Shown piece by piece: positions 1-7,763 of a stretch of 16,741 bases of DNA. The notes beneath the pieces were generated by a model. It worked only from the letters and a program-made list of their open reading frames with translations. It was not told the DNA's origin and made no database searches. Both the position numbers and the translations under genes were made by a program. The stretch spans positions 1-16,741 of the forward strand of contig CAXRCC010000096.1 in NCBI GenBank assembly GCA_964228975.1, given 5' to 3'. Each line of letters begins with the position of its first letter. Positions within the stretch are counted from its first letter, which is position 1. Origin of the DNA: Paraneptunicella sp964228975 (GTDB lineage Bacteria; Pseudomonadota; Gammaproteobacteria; Enterobacterales; Alteromonadaceae).

Positions 1-594
1 TGGTTTACTGCGCGTGCATAATGTCGCGCCCATATCCATCATTGCTTGGTTATAATCAGCAACTCGACTTTGCGGCGTATTGGTTTCAGCGTACTCCCAA
101 AGTGCAGCCTCAACGGGTTTGGTTCCCGGCCAACCTTCCACACCATGAAATCGCGCCAATACGCGTTTCACATTACCATCCAAAATAGCGTGAGCTTGCC
201 CTAACGAAAGCGATAGCACCGCCCCTGCTGTCGAGCGACCAATACCCGGCAAATCCACGACCTCTTCCAATGTCGTTGGAAATTCGCCTGCATATTCATT
301 AGCAATTCGCTGCGCCGCTTTGTGCAGGTTTCTGGCACGCGCGTAATAGCCAAGGCCTGTCCAGTGATGCAAAACATCATCCACCGGGGCCTGCGCTAAA
401 CTTGTCACCGTTGGAAAGCGCTGCATGAATTTCAGATAATAGGGAATAACAGTTGTAACTTGGGTTTGCTGCAACATAATTTCCGACACCCACACAGAAT
501 AGGGCGTTTTATTCAATTGCCATGGCAAATCTTTACGGCCATGTTGATCGAACCAAGTAAGAATACGGTCTGAAAAAATGTGATAGGAAGACAA
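1..594 (-). CDS. mutY: A/G-specific adenine DNA glycosylase MutY (partial, C-terminus outside window)
   Basis: MutY removes adenine mispaired with 8-oxoguanine or guanine in base excision repair. The 198 visible codons follow the family closely: LPWQ near residue 23, SEIMLQQTQ with catalytic-type Glu38, GLGYYARARNLHKAA, the helix-hairpin-helix LPGIGRSTAGA, then LDGNVKRVLAR carrying the catalytic Asp, and NQAMMDMGATLCTRSKP. Cys193 in that last block is the first of the four ligands of the C-terminal [4Fe-4S] cluster; the other three and the NUDIX-like domain lie beyond position 1. No ATG fits: an in-frame TGA lies just upstream, and the best start is TTG at 594-592. It is preceded by GAGAG at 605-601 with 6-nt spacing, which aligns the N-terminus with E. 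coli MutY. The gene is divergent from trmB, as in E. coli. Truncation is by the window edge only. Confidence 0.96.
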   Translation of the reverse strand, partial: MSSYHIFSDRILTWFDQHGRKDLPWQLNKTPYSVWVSEIMLQQTQVTTVIPYYLKFMQRFPTVTSLAQAPVDDVLHHWTGLGYYARARNLHKAAQRIANEYAGEFPTTLEEVVDLPGIGRSTAGAVLSLSLGQAHAILDGNVKRVLARFHGVEGWPGTKPVEAALWEYAETNTPQSRVADYNQAMMDMGATLCTRSKP

Positions 595-655
595 ATTAGG
601 CTCTCAAAACGTCATGTGGGCGTCAGTGTAATGAACTGCTAGACACAAACCAAGC

Positions 656-683
656 TTGAGATATTTTGCATTAGCTGGATAAT
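656..683 (+). promoter_or_regulatory. Predicted sigma70 promoter of trmB
   Basis: TTGAGA (656-661, 5/6 match to the -35 consensus) and GATAAT (678-683, 5/6 match to the -10) are separated by 16 bp in the mutY-trmB divergent intergenic region. Transcription would start near 690, giving a leader of about 37 nt before the GTG of trmB. I saw no equally good promoter for mutY on the other strand. Confidence 0.5.
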
Positions 684-726
684 ACCGCAGCATTTTTGTC
701 TAGGTTAACTTAGGGCGAGAAAATCA

Positions 727-1443
727 GTGGGTAAGTATAAATCACAAGAAGAAGCAGAAGCAGCGGGCGTATACGTTCGTAAAGTACAGAGTTTTATTGT
801 TCGCGAAGGACGCCTCACAAAAGGCCAAGCGCTGGCAATTGAATCTTTTTGGTCGGATTACGGTTTGGATTACCAACCCGATTTATTTAACTTAGATACG
901 CTATTCCCGAAAGCTCAACCCATTGTTTTAGAAATTGGTTTTGGTATGGGCAAAAGCCTTGTCGAAATGGCGCAAAACACCCCAGAACTCAACTTCATTG
1001 GCATTGAGGTGCATAAACCCGGTGTCGGGGCATGTATCGCTGAAGCACAAGCGCTTGGTCTGACGAATTTAAAAGTCATGGAACACGACGCTGTTGAAGT
1101 ATTAAAAAATAGCATTCCGGATAACTCTCTTCATCGCGTACAACTTTATTTCCCTGACCCTTGGCACAAAAAGCGTCATCACAAAAGACGCATCGTTCAA
1201 GCCGAATTTGTCCAACTGTTACGACAAAAGCTTCACCAAGGCGGCACTTTCCACATGGCAACGGACTGGGAAAATTACGCGGAACAAATGTTGGAAGTCA
1301 TGTTAGAAGCAGAAGGCTATGAAAATCAGTCTTCCGATAAAACGTACGTGCCTAGACCGGATTACCGCCCCATCACTAAATTTGAAAAGCGTGGTGAGCG
1401 TTTGGGTCATGGTGTTTGGGATTTAATTTTTGAGAAAGAATAG
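727..1443 (+). CDS. trmB: tRNA (guanine-N7-)-methyltransferase TrmB
   Basis: TrmB uses S-adenosylmethionine to make 7-methylguanosine at position 46 of the tRNA variable loop. The 238-residue protein has the usual length and diagnostic blocks. The SAM-binding EIGFGMGKS starts at residue 69 and PDPWHKKRHHKRR at 143, with the family Asp144. TDWENYA starts at 179, and the C-terminal RPITKFEKRGERLGHG block interacts with tRNA and cofactor in the family. The start is GTG at 727, preceded by GGGCGAG about 7 nt upstream; no ATG start gives a full N-terminus. It is the first gene after the divergent mutY promoter region, and rsmC follows 82 bp later on the same strand. No clear terminator lies between them, so co-transcription is possible. 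Confidence 0.97.
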   Translation: MGKYKSQEEAEAAGVYVRKVQSFIVREGRLTKGQALAIESFWSDYGLDYQPDLFNLDTLFPKAQPIVLEIGFGMGKSLVEMAQNTPELNFIGIEVHKPGVGACIAEAQALGLTNLKVMEHDAVEVLKNSIPDNSLHRVQLYFPDPWHKKRHHKRRIVQAEFVQLLRQKLHQGGTFHMATDWENYAEQMLEVMLEAEGYENQSSDKTYVPRPDYRPITKFEKRGERLGHGVWDLIFEKE

Positions 1444-1525
1444 GTATTCCTTTTAAGCAAAGATGGAGTGGATTTAGCACTCAAAATCATTGTTTTAATT
1501 TTATTAAGATCGAGGAATTTAAAAT

Positions 1526-2593
1526 ATGCTCAGTTCAGAAAGTGAAGTACTGCTCCGCAATCAACAATATTTTGAAAATGGACGCTGGCTGATCGTCAAC
1601 GCGACAGATTCTGAGATATTTTCCTATTTTCCTAAGAGCGTTGTTGGATTACATCAACTTTATGATGGATATCTAAATATCCACAGTCAAGCTCGCGGTT
1701 TTCATCACTTTGGTCCAACACTTTCCAGCGACAATTCCTTTGATGGTGCAATTATCTACTGGCCCAAATCCAAACAGCATGGCGTTATGCTGTGTCATTA
1801 TGTTTCGACATTATTAGAAAATGAAGGGCACTTGTTGATAGTGGGCGATAACAAAGGCGGTGTTAAAAGTGCAGCAAAAGCACTGAATAAAATCGGTTTG
1901 TCGATGAATAAAATCGACAGCGCAAGACATTGCACCTTAATTGGTACGTTAGTTGAAGACAGTGACGCCATTGCTCATGATAAATTCGATATATCCAAGT
2001 ATGTGAATACTTACTCCGTAAAAACGGATTCTCATGAGTTATCACTAGAAACGCTTCCCGGTGGGTTTAGTAGTGATGCACTCGATCCCGGCTCAGCCCT
2101 GTTACTTTCCACACTAGATGACCTATTTAACAACAATAGCGCTAAAAAACCTCTTCCTACTGTAAAAGTGCTGGATTTTGCTTGTGGTAATGGGGCCATT
2201 GGTTTGTCCATTGCAGCTTCTCAGGCACATACTCACGTTACCCTGTCGGATATTAATGCACTGGCGTTAACGTGTGCAAAATCGAATGTTTCTCGCAACA
2301 ATATCGATAATAATCGTGTTGATATTGTCACTAGTAATGGTTTAGACGAGGTGACAGGTCAATTTGATTTGATCGTTAGCAACCCGCCTTTTCATAGTGG
2401 CACCAAGACTGATTATTCTATAACAGAACGTTTTTTAATCGATGCTAAGAAACAATTACGTCCAAATGGAAAGCTGCAAATAGTGGCAAACCGATTCCTA
2501 AAATACCCCGATCAATTAGAACAGGTTTTCGGTAATTTCCGTGTAGTCGCTCAAACAACAAAATTCAATGTTTATCAAAGCATACATTCATAA
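1526..2593 (+). CDS. rsmC: 16S rRNA (guanine(1207)-N2)-methyltransferase RsmC
   Basis: RsmC methylates N2 of G1207 in 16S rRNA within the 30S subunit. The 355-residue product compares with about 343 in E. coli. It has the two-domain layout of the family: a divergent N-terminal methyltransferase-like half (residues 1 to about 170) and a catalytic C-terminal half. The C-terminal half has motif I VLDFACGNGAIGL at 215-227, an acidic SDINALAL motif II, and motif IV NPPFHSG at 286-292, the signature of N2-guanine and N6-adenine methyltransferases. Start ATG 1526 is preceded by GAGGAA at about 10-nt spacing. RsmA and RsmB are less likely given the duplicated-domain length and the SNPPFHSG context. 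Confidence 0.93.
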   Translation: MLSSESEVLLRNQQYFENGRWLIVNATDSEIFSYFPKSVVGLHQLYDGYLNIHSQARGFHHFGPTLSSDNSFDGAIIYWPKSKQHGVMLCHYVSTLLENEGHLLIVGDNKGGVKSAAKALNKIGLSMNKIDSARHCTLIGTLVEDSDAIAHDKFDISKYVNTYSVKTDSHELSLETLPGGFSSDALDPGSALLLSTLDDLFNNNSAKKPLPTVKVLDFACGNGAIGLSIAASQAHTHVTLSDINALALTCAKSNVSRNNIDNNRVDIVTSNGLDEVTGQFDLIVSNPPFHSGTKTDYSITERFLIDAKKQLRPNGKLQIVANRFLKYPDQLEQVFGNFRVVAQTTKFNVYQSIHS

Positions 2594-2635
2594 TAAATCA
2601 GTCTAAAAAGCCATAAGGTAAATAGATTTATAGGC

Positions 2636-2664
2636 TTGACGAATCGCCGCCTAGCAGTGATAAG
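2636..2664 (+). promoter_or_regulatory. Predicted sigma70 promoter of glgCA
   Basis: TTGACG (2636-2641, 5/6 match to -35) and GATAAG (2659-2664, 4/6 match to -10) are spaced by exactly 17 bp. The implied start near 2671 leaves a leader of about 28 nt before the glgC ATG. The overlap of this promoter with a possible in-frame N-terminal extension of glgC argues against that extension. Confidence 0.55.
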
Positions 2665-2698
2665 ATTTTTCACGAATTTAACTTTCAAAGGATGCTTT

Positions 2699-3937
2699 AT
2701 GTCTCGCAATCTTGGGGTGATCTTGGCGGGCGGAGCGGGCACTCGTCTATTCCCTTTAACTCAAACTCGAACTAAACCCGCGGTTCCTTTTGCCGGTGGT
2801 TTAAGGCTGATTGATTTTGTATTGAACAACTTTGTTAATTCTGATTTGCTAAAAATCTATGTGTTAACTCAGTTCAAATCCCAATCTCTTAATATTCACC
2901 TCAGGCAAGCTTGGTATTTATCTGGTTTAACAGGCAACTTTATTGATGCTATTCCCGCACAAATGCGTATGGGAAAACGTTGGTACGAAGGAACGGCAGA
3001 CGCAATCTATCAAAATATTAGGCTTTTAGAAATTCACGAGCCTGATAATGTATGTATCTTTGGAAGTGATCATATATACAAAATCGACGTAAGACAGGTT
3101 ATCCGCTTCCACGAGAAAACCGATGCGGCCTTAACCGTTTGCGCTATTCCTGTTCCCGTTGAAGATGCTGCAAACCGCTTTGGCGTGATCGAAGTTGATG
3201 AAAATTACCGAATGGTTGGCTTTGAAGAGAAGCCTGCTCACCCCAAAACCATTCCGGGTCAACCCGATAAAGCACTGGTTTCAATGGGGAACTATATTTT
3301 TAAAAGCGATAGCCTGTTTGAATATTTGACTCACGACGCGGAAGATAAAATGTCCTCTCATGACTTTGGGCATGATATTATTCCAAAAATGTTGGCTGAT
3401 GAATTGCCCGTCTATATTTACGACTTCAATCGTAATATGATTCCAGGCGAGGCAGATACCGCTAATCAAGGCTATTGGCGTGATGTTGGAACAATATATT
3501 CGTTCTGGGAAGCCAACATGGACTTACTAGAACACGAGCCGGAGTTTGATTTATATAACTCAAAATGGCCGTTAAGAAGTTATCACCCTCCTGTCCCACC
3601 AGCACAAATTATGGCTGATGAGGAAGGAAATCATTGCACCATTATTAACTCAATGATCGCATCCGGAAGCGAAATTGTGGGTGCACATGTTGAAAAATCC
3701 GTTCTAGGTTTTAAAGTCGAAGTGGAAAAAAATTCTCGATTGAGAGAAAGTATTATCCTTGGCTCGTGCAAAATCGGTGAAAATTGCACTCTGAATAGAG
3801 TTATTGCAGATAAAGGGGTTAGAATTGCACCTAACACCCAGATCGGTATAGATTTAGAGTTGGACAAATCGCGAGGCTTAACCGTATCTGACGAAGGTAT
3901 CGTAGTCATACCCAAAAGCATGGAGATCGGATTTTAG
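2699..3937 (+). CDS. glgC: Glucose-1-phosphate adenylyltransferase (ADP-glucose pyrophosphorylase) GlgC
   Basis: GlgC makes ADP-glucose from glucose-1-phosphate and ATP, the regulated first step of bacterial glycogen synthesis. The N-terminal nucleotidyltransferase domain shows LAGGAGTRL at 9-17, TKPAVPFAGG from 25, YEGTADAI from 96, FGSDHIY at 121-127, a VGFEEKPAHP block, VSMGNYIF, HDFGHDIIP and YWRDVGT. The remaining roughly 110 residues form a left-handed beta-helix-like domain with hexapeptide-type repeats, used for oligomerisation and allostery. Length is 412 residues against about 431 in E. coli. An in-frame TTG at 2636 would add 21 residues, but it lies in the predicted promoter. ATG 2699 has AAAGGA 6 nt upstream and begins directly at the conserved domain, so I use it. 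The stop overlaps the glgA start by one base. Confidence 0.97.
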   Translation: MSRNLGVILAGGAGTRLFPLTQTRTKPAVPFAGGLRLIDFVLNNFVNSDLLKIYVLTQFKSQSLNIHLRQAWYLSGLTGNFIDAIPAQMRMGKRWYEGTADAIYQNIRLLEIHEPDNVCIFGSDHIYKIDVRQVIRFHEKTDAALTVCAIPVPVEDAANRFGVIEVDENYRMVGFEEKPAHPKTIPGQPDKALVSMGNYIFKSDSLFEYLTHDAEDKMSSHDFGHDIIPKMLADELPVYIYDFNRNMIPGEADTANQGYWRDVGTIYSFWEANMDLLEHEPEFDLYNSKWPLRSYHPPVPPAQIMADEEGNHCTIINSMIASGSEIVGAHVEKSVLGFKVEVEKNSRLRESIILGSCKIGENCTLNRVIADKGVRIAPNTQIGIDLELDKSRGLTVSDEGIVVIPKSMEIGF

Positions 3938-5373
3938 TGAAGATTCTGTTTGTTGTTTCTGAAGTCGAAGGGCTTGTTAAAACAGGAGGACTAGCTGATG
4001 TAGCGCGTGCGCTGCCCTTAGAGCTAGTCCGAATGGGTTACGATGTAAGAGTCGTTATGCCTTACTATCGACAACTCGCCCGACAAAGCAACTCAATCAA
4101 AGTGATTGAGAATGTGGAGATGTCTATCCACGATCGATCATACAACTTCTCAGTTCATCAAATTCACTTTGATGAACTCGTTGTTTATGCGGTCGACTTC
4201 CCACTGTTTTTCGACCGGGAAGGGGTTTACAGTGACAGCTACCACGCCTACCCAGACAACGCAGAACGCTTTGCCTTTTTCTCGATGGCGGCGCTTCGCG
4301 CGTCGCAAATAATGGAATTTCAGCCCAATGTTGTTCACTGTAACGACTGGCATACTGCACTAACCCCCTTCTTTATCAAACGCGACCAAACAGGCTACTT
4401 CAAAGACACCAAATCACTGCTCACCATTCACAACGGCGCTTATCAATGCCAACAAGATTTTGTTTTCATTCCATTTCTGCACCCCTTCGATGAAATTAGC
4501 CGACGACGAGACTCCCATGGCGCACTTAATTTCCTCAAGCTAGGTATTGAATACGCCGACAAAGTCAATGCGGTAAGCCCTAATTACGCACGAGAGCTAC
4601 TCACTCCTATGGGCTCTCACAATCTTTATGAAGATTTTAAAGCGCGTGAATACGATATGAGCGGCATCCTCAATGGCTGTGACTATGACATGTGGGATCC
4701 TGCTAACGATCCGCACCTCGTTGCCAATTACACAGCTAAAACGCTTGAGAACAAGCAACTGTGTAAAGAAGCACTTCAAGAAGAAATGAAGCTGAAGGTT
4801 GATGCTAAAATCCCGATGCTCGGCATTGTATGCCGCCTTACCGAGCAAAAAGGCTTTGGCTATTTAGTTCCCGCTATTTGGGGGCTGATGCAACACAATG
4901 TTCACCTTGTGGTCGTGGGTAACGGCGACCCTGCTATTGCAGACTCACTCAATCAATGCGTTGAACAGCACCCAGATAAAATTGTTTTTTATGATGGATT
5001 CACAGAAAAGCTCGCACACAAAGTAGAAGCCGGATGTGACTTTTTCTTAATGCCTTCACTCTTTGAGCCGTGTGGCTTAAATCAGATGTACTCACTGGCT
5101 TATGGCACTATTCCAATTGTGCGTGGTGTTGGCGGGCTAAAAGATACGGTGATCGACAGAAACGATAACCCTTATATCTCCACCGGTTTTGTATTTGACT
5201 TACCAGACAGCACGGCATTACTCAGCTGTATTCAACGCGCGCTGCTTTTTTACTACGAAAGCCCAGCAGGTTTTCAAGAAATGCGCCGCCGTGCTATGCA
5301 AACGAAATTCACATGGCGAGAAGCAGCCAACAACTATATGATGCTTTACGAAGAAATGGTGGATGCCTTTTAA
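3937..5373 (+). CDS. glgA: Glycogen synthase (ADP-glucose) GlgA, family GT5
   Basis: GlgA transfers glucose from ADP-glucose to the non-reducing end of alpha-1,4-glucan. The 478-residue protein has both Rossmann halves of a GT-B fold. The N-terminal SEVEGLVKTGGLADVA carries the nucleotide-sugar KTGGL motif at 15-19, and NDWHTAL, TIHNGAYQ and ILNGCDYDMWDP follow. The C-terminal half has GIVCRLTEQKGF and MPSLFEPCGLNQMYSLAYG, with Glu377 at the position of the E. coli catalytic glutamate. Start GTG shares its first G with the glgC TAG stop (TAGTG), and a GGAG lies 11 nt upstream inside glgC, so translational coupling is likely. No branching enzyme, phosphorylase or debranching enzyme is linked in this window. 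Confidence 0.97.
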   Translation: MKILFVVSEVEGLVKTGGLADVARALPLELVRMGYDVRVVMPYYRQLARQSNSIKVIENVEMSIHDRSYNFSVHQIHFDELVVYAVDFPLFFDREGVYSDSYHAYPDNAERFAFFSMAALRASQIMEFQPNVVHCNDWHTALTPFFIKRDQTGYFKDTKSLLTIHNGAYQCQQDFVFIPFLHPFDEISRRRDSHGALNFLKLGIEYADKVNAVSPNYARELLTPMGSHNLYEDFKAREYDMSGILNGCDYDMWDPANDPHLVANYTAKTLENKQLCKEALQEEMKLKVDAKIPMLGIVCRLTEQKGFGYLVPAIWGLMQHNVHLVVVGNGDPAIADSLNQCVEQHPDKIVFYDGFTEKLAHKVEAGCDFFLMPSLFEPCGLNQMYSLAYGTIPIVRGVGGLKDTVIDRNDNPYISTGFVFDLPDSTALLSCIQRALLFYYESPAGFQEMRRRAMQTKFTWREAANNYMMLYEEMVDAF

Positions 5374-5413
5374 CAAAGGTATAGCTGGAGTTGTAATTTA
5401 ACGGATGCAGTAC

Positions 5414-5731
5414 ATGAAAAAGCTAACGTTGTTGTTAAAAGTGTTAGTGACTTTTTCGATAATGGAAATACCACAAAGCTTGGCACAAAGTGCTTTACCG
5501 GAGCACTGTATTCAGTCTCCAAGCCGTGTGAAAGCTTGCCCACACACTATTTTTAAACGGCAAGTCGTGAATAAATCCAAACACATTGTTTGTGTTTGTC
5601 TTGAAGACTTCAACGACATTCGCTTTCCTGCCCAAACGGCCCTAGAGCAAGCCAAACAAAAACTCGCCATTAAGCAATATGCTGCTGAACAGGGACTCTC
5701 AGAAGCGGAGCTTTTGCGTCTTATTCGTTAA
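5414..5731 (+). CDS. Small secreted protein of unknown function with four cysteines
   Basis: I do not recognise this family. The 105-residue product has a typical signal peptide: MKK, a hydrophobic stretch to about residue 19, then a plausible cleavage near QSLAQS (about 24-26). The mature part has Cys32, Cys42 and a C-V-C pair at 60 and 62, which could form two disulfides or bind a metal (inference). The C-terminal 30 residues are a charged, probably helical segment. ATG 5414 is chosen because it begins the signal peptide directly and has GGA 8 nt upstream; ATG 5405 would add three residues. It follows glgA by 40 bp with no terminator between them, so it may be the third gene of the glg transcript. 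A transmembrane-anchored form is possible if cleavage fails. Confidence 0.72.
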   Translation: MKKLTLLLKVLVTFSIMEIPQSLAQSALPEHCIQSPSRVKACPHTIFKRQVVNKSKHIVCVCLEDFNDIRFPAQTALEQAKQKLAIKQYAAEQGLSEAELLRLIR

Positions 5732-5752
5732 GTATTCCAAAGAAATGACGCA

Positions 5753-5787
5753 AAATGCGATTAATTTAAGCTTTAAATGCGTTAATT
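5753..5787 (+). repeat. Imperfect direct repeat upstream of the histidine kinase gene
   Basis: AAATGCGATTAATT (5753-5766) and AAATGCGTTAATT (5775-5787) repeat with a 22-bp offset, two helical turns, in the AT-rich region between the small secreted protein and the kinase. The second copy lacks one A. The GTTAATT core resembles the ArcA recognition half-site. It could be an operator, but no function is proven. Confidence 0.4.
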
Positions 5788-5865
5788 CTTGTTCAATCTT
5801 TGATTGTCTTTCATTATATTAACTAAAGCTCTTTCATCTTTCGTTACGGATAAATATACGTTTTC

Positions 5866-7485
5866 ATGCCTTCCCATAGCCGCTTTTTATCAATCAAACG
5901 CATGTTCATTTGGACTGTTATGGGGGTAACAACGCTCGCTTTGCTCGTATCCAGTAGCATCTTTATTTTCTCCATGCTGAAGTCCGATGAAAAACGGATC
6001 CAGCAAGAAGCCGGTATTCTCTCCGAAATGCTAAGTCGAGTGGCAGCTGAACAAATCCACAAAGAAGACAACATCACGCTGAATAATATTATTCAAGTCT
6101 TAGAAGTCACCAGTATTGTGACTAACGCTCATGTGTACAATGTTCTAGAAAACGGGGAACTTAACTTCTTCTCCAGCTACAACCGCACTGGCCGAGCCCC
6201 TGTTCAGGCTATGTTTCACCGAATTAAAGAGCTGCAAGAGCCCATGTTGGTTGACGGTACATTAGAAGTCATTCGACCTGCGATTTGGAATGGTGATGTG
6301 ATTGGCTACACCTACTTAAGGATAAGTACTCAGTCTCTTGAAGAATCAACGATTGATATCTCACTTGGCTCTGCAATCGTGATTTCAATCGTGCTGATAT
6401 TGAGCTTTTTCTTAACGCTGAGGCTACAACGCCCGCTGACAGAGCCCATTCATAACCTGATTAATGTTGTTCATATCATTGCTCAGAAAAAGGATTATTC
6501 ACAGCGTGCTCAAAAAACACGCGTTCGCGAGCTAGACGTTCTCGCTCGCGCTTTTAATACCATGCTAGAACGTATACAGGCGCATAACCAAAAGCAAAAA
6601 GACGCTGAAAACGAGTACCGGAATTTAGCCGCGACGCTAGAGGAAACCGTCAACCAACGTACTCAAGCGTTAAAAGAAGCGAACCAAGAACTTATTCAAA
6701 CTCTAGAGAAGCTGCATCAGTTCCAGCGTCAAATGGTTGAAAATGAGAAAATGGCCTCGCTAGGCGATATGGTTGCTGGTGTCGCTCACGAAGTAAATAC
6801 CCCAATTGGTTTAGGTGTTACCGCATCAACCATGATGCTAGATAGGCTCGCACAAATTCAAAAAGACTTTGAAGGCAAAACATTAAAAGCGAGCAGCTTA
6901 GAGAAGTTCATTACGGAAGGCGAAGAAAACCTCAATATCATTTATCGTAATTTGAACCGTGCCGCTGAGCTTATTTCTAGCTTTAAACAGGTTGCTGTCG
7001 ATCAATCTTCAGAAAACGCAAGAGAGTTTAATTTCACGACATTATTAGATGAAGTCTTGTTATCGTTAAGGCCAAGCCTGCGTACTTATGCTCACGACAT
7101 TAAAATTGATTGTGAGCCAAGCTTGAGAATCGAAACCAAAGCCGGCCCCATTAACCAAGTGATGATTAACCTCATCATGAACTCAGTCATCCACGGTTTT
7201 GAAAATAGAGAATTCGGTCACATTATTATTGCCGTCCGCCTTATTGACAATTGCCAGCTTCAAATTAATTATTCAGATGATGGAAATGGAATTCCCGAAC
7301 ACATTCGAAATCGAATCTTCGACCCTTTCGTCACCACCAAACGTGGACAAGGAGGAAGCGGTTTAGGTATGCACTTAGTTTATAACTTAGTTACTCAAGC
7401 GCTTAATGGTTCTATTATTCTAGAATCGGAAGAGGGCAATGGCGTTAACTTCACCATTACTTTTCCTGTAAAGGTAATTGGTTAA
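5866..7485 (+). CDS. Membrane sensor histidine kinase with periplasmic sensor, HAMP, coiled coil, HisKA and HATPase domains
   Basis: This is a two-component sensor kinase of 539 residues. A first membrane helix lies at about 13-37 and a periplasmic segment of roughly 130 residues at about 39-165; its spacing resembles CHASE8-type sensor domains (inference). A second membrane helix (about 168-187) leads into a HAMP linker and a coiled coil (about 240-300). The dimerisation box is KMASLGDMVAGVAHEVNTPIG with phospho-accepting His308. The ATPase has an N box NLIMNS at 435-440, DDGNGIP at 471-477, FDPFVTTKRG, and GGSGLGMHL at 496-504. There is no PAS, receiver or HPt domain, so it is not an ArcB orthologue. 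ATG 5866 lacks a strong ribosome-binding site; ATG 5902 would start at the first membrane helix and also lacks one. arcA lies 278 bp downstream on the same strand, so it is a candidate partner. Confidence 0.9.
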   Translation: MPSHSRFLSIKRMFIWTVMGVTTLALLVSSSIFIFSMLKSDEKRIQQEAGILSEMLSRVAAEQIHKEDNITLNNIIQVLEVTSIVTNAHVYNVLENGELNFFSSYNRTGRAPVQAMFHRIKELQEPMLVDGTLEVIRPAIWNGDVIGYTYLRISTQSLEESTIDISLGSAIVISIVLILSFFLTLRLQRPLTEPIHNLINVVHIIAQKKDYSQRAQKTRVRELDVLARAFNTMLERIQAHNQKQKDAENEYRNLAATLEETVNQRTQALKEANQELIQTLEKLHQFQRQMVENEKMASLGDMVAGVAHEVNTPIGLGVTASTMMLDRLAQIQKDFEGKTLKASSLEKFITEGEENLNIIYRNLNRAAELISSFKQVAVDQSSENAREFNFTTLLDEVLLSLRPSLRTYAHDIKIDCEPSLRIETKAGPINQVMINLIMNSVIHGFENREFGHIIIAVRLIDNCQLQINYSDDGNGIPEHIRNRIFDPFVTTKRGQGGSGLGMHLVYNLVTQALNGSIILESEEGNGVNFTITFPVKVIG

Positions 7486-7543
7486 AACTAATTGGGCTGT
7501 TTTACGTCTAAATCACTACAATAATGACATGAGCAAACATTCC

Positions 7544-7574
7544 TTGGTTTTATGACTTGAAATTTTGCTATATT
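7544..7574 (+). promoter_or_regulatory. Predicted extended -10 promoter of arcA
   Basis: TG-C-TATATT (7566-7574) is an extended -10 with a 5/6 hexamer. The nearest -35-like element, TTGGTT at 7544-7549, has a long 19-bp spacer, so recognition would depend on the extended -10. Transcription would begin near 7581, giving a leader of about 180 nt before the arcA ATG. Confidence 0.45.
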
Positions 7575-7580
7575 TCCACA

Positions 7581-7609
7581 TATCGTTTAATTGGCGCCTT
7601 ATCGTTTAA
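7581..7609 (+). repeat. Perfect 10-bp direct repeat at the predicted arcA transcription start
   Basis: TATCGTTTAA occurs at 7581-7590 and again at 7600-7609, a 19-bp offset. Both copies lie at or just after the predicted start site. A tandem site here is well placed to act as a repressor or autoregulatory operator, but the binding protein is unknown. Confidence 0.45.
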
Positions 7610-7751
7610 GTTGTAAAAACAGGCTGATCAATTAGGTACGCTGGAGAAATAACTGGTCAACAGGAGAAAAGTGAGTGTCTCTCCTCCCTTTTGCAAGGCT
7701 AAGCAAACGGATATCCAGAAATAGTTAGGCACTCAGTAACATAACGAGAAT

Positions 7752-7758
7752 AAGGTGA
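7752..7758 (+). promoter_or_regulatory. Ribosome-binding site that decides the arcA start
   Basis: AAGGTGA lies 5 nt before ATG 7764. A GTG at 7755 is in frame but sits inside this site and has only a weak GAGAA upstream. The E. coli ArcA N-terminus (MQTP...LIVEDE) matches translation from 7764. Confidence 0.75.
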
Positions 7759-7763
7759 GTAAG

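Noticed and set aside
1466..1482. Stem-loop GAGTG...CACTC after trmB as a terminator
   Set aside because: The stem is only 5 bp with a 7-nt loop and low stability, and no clean T tract follows immediately.
2608..2637. Bulged inverted repeat AAGCCATAA...TTATAGGCTT after rsmC as a terminator
   Set aside because: It has a bulge, a low-GC stem and no T tract, and the -35 of the glgC promoter begins inside it.
2636..2698. N-terminal extension of GlgC from TTG 2636
   Set aside because: It overlaps the best promoter in the region, lies outside the conserved family N-terminus, and ATG 2699 has a good ribosome-binding site.
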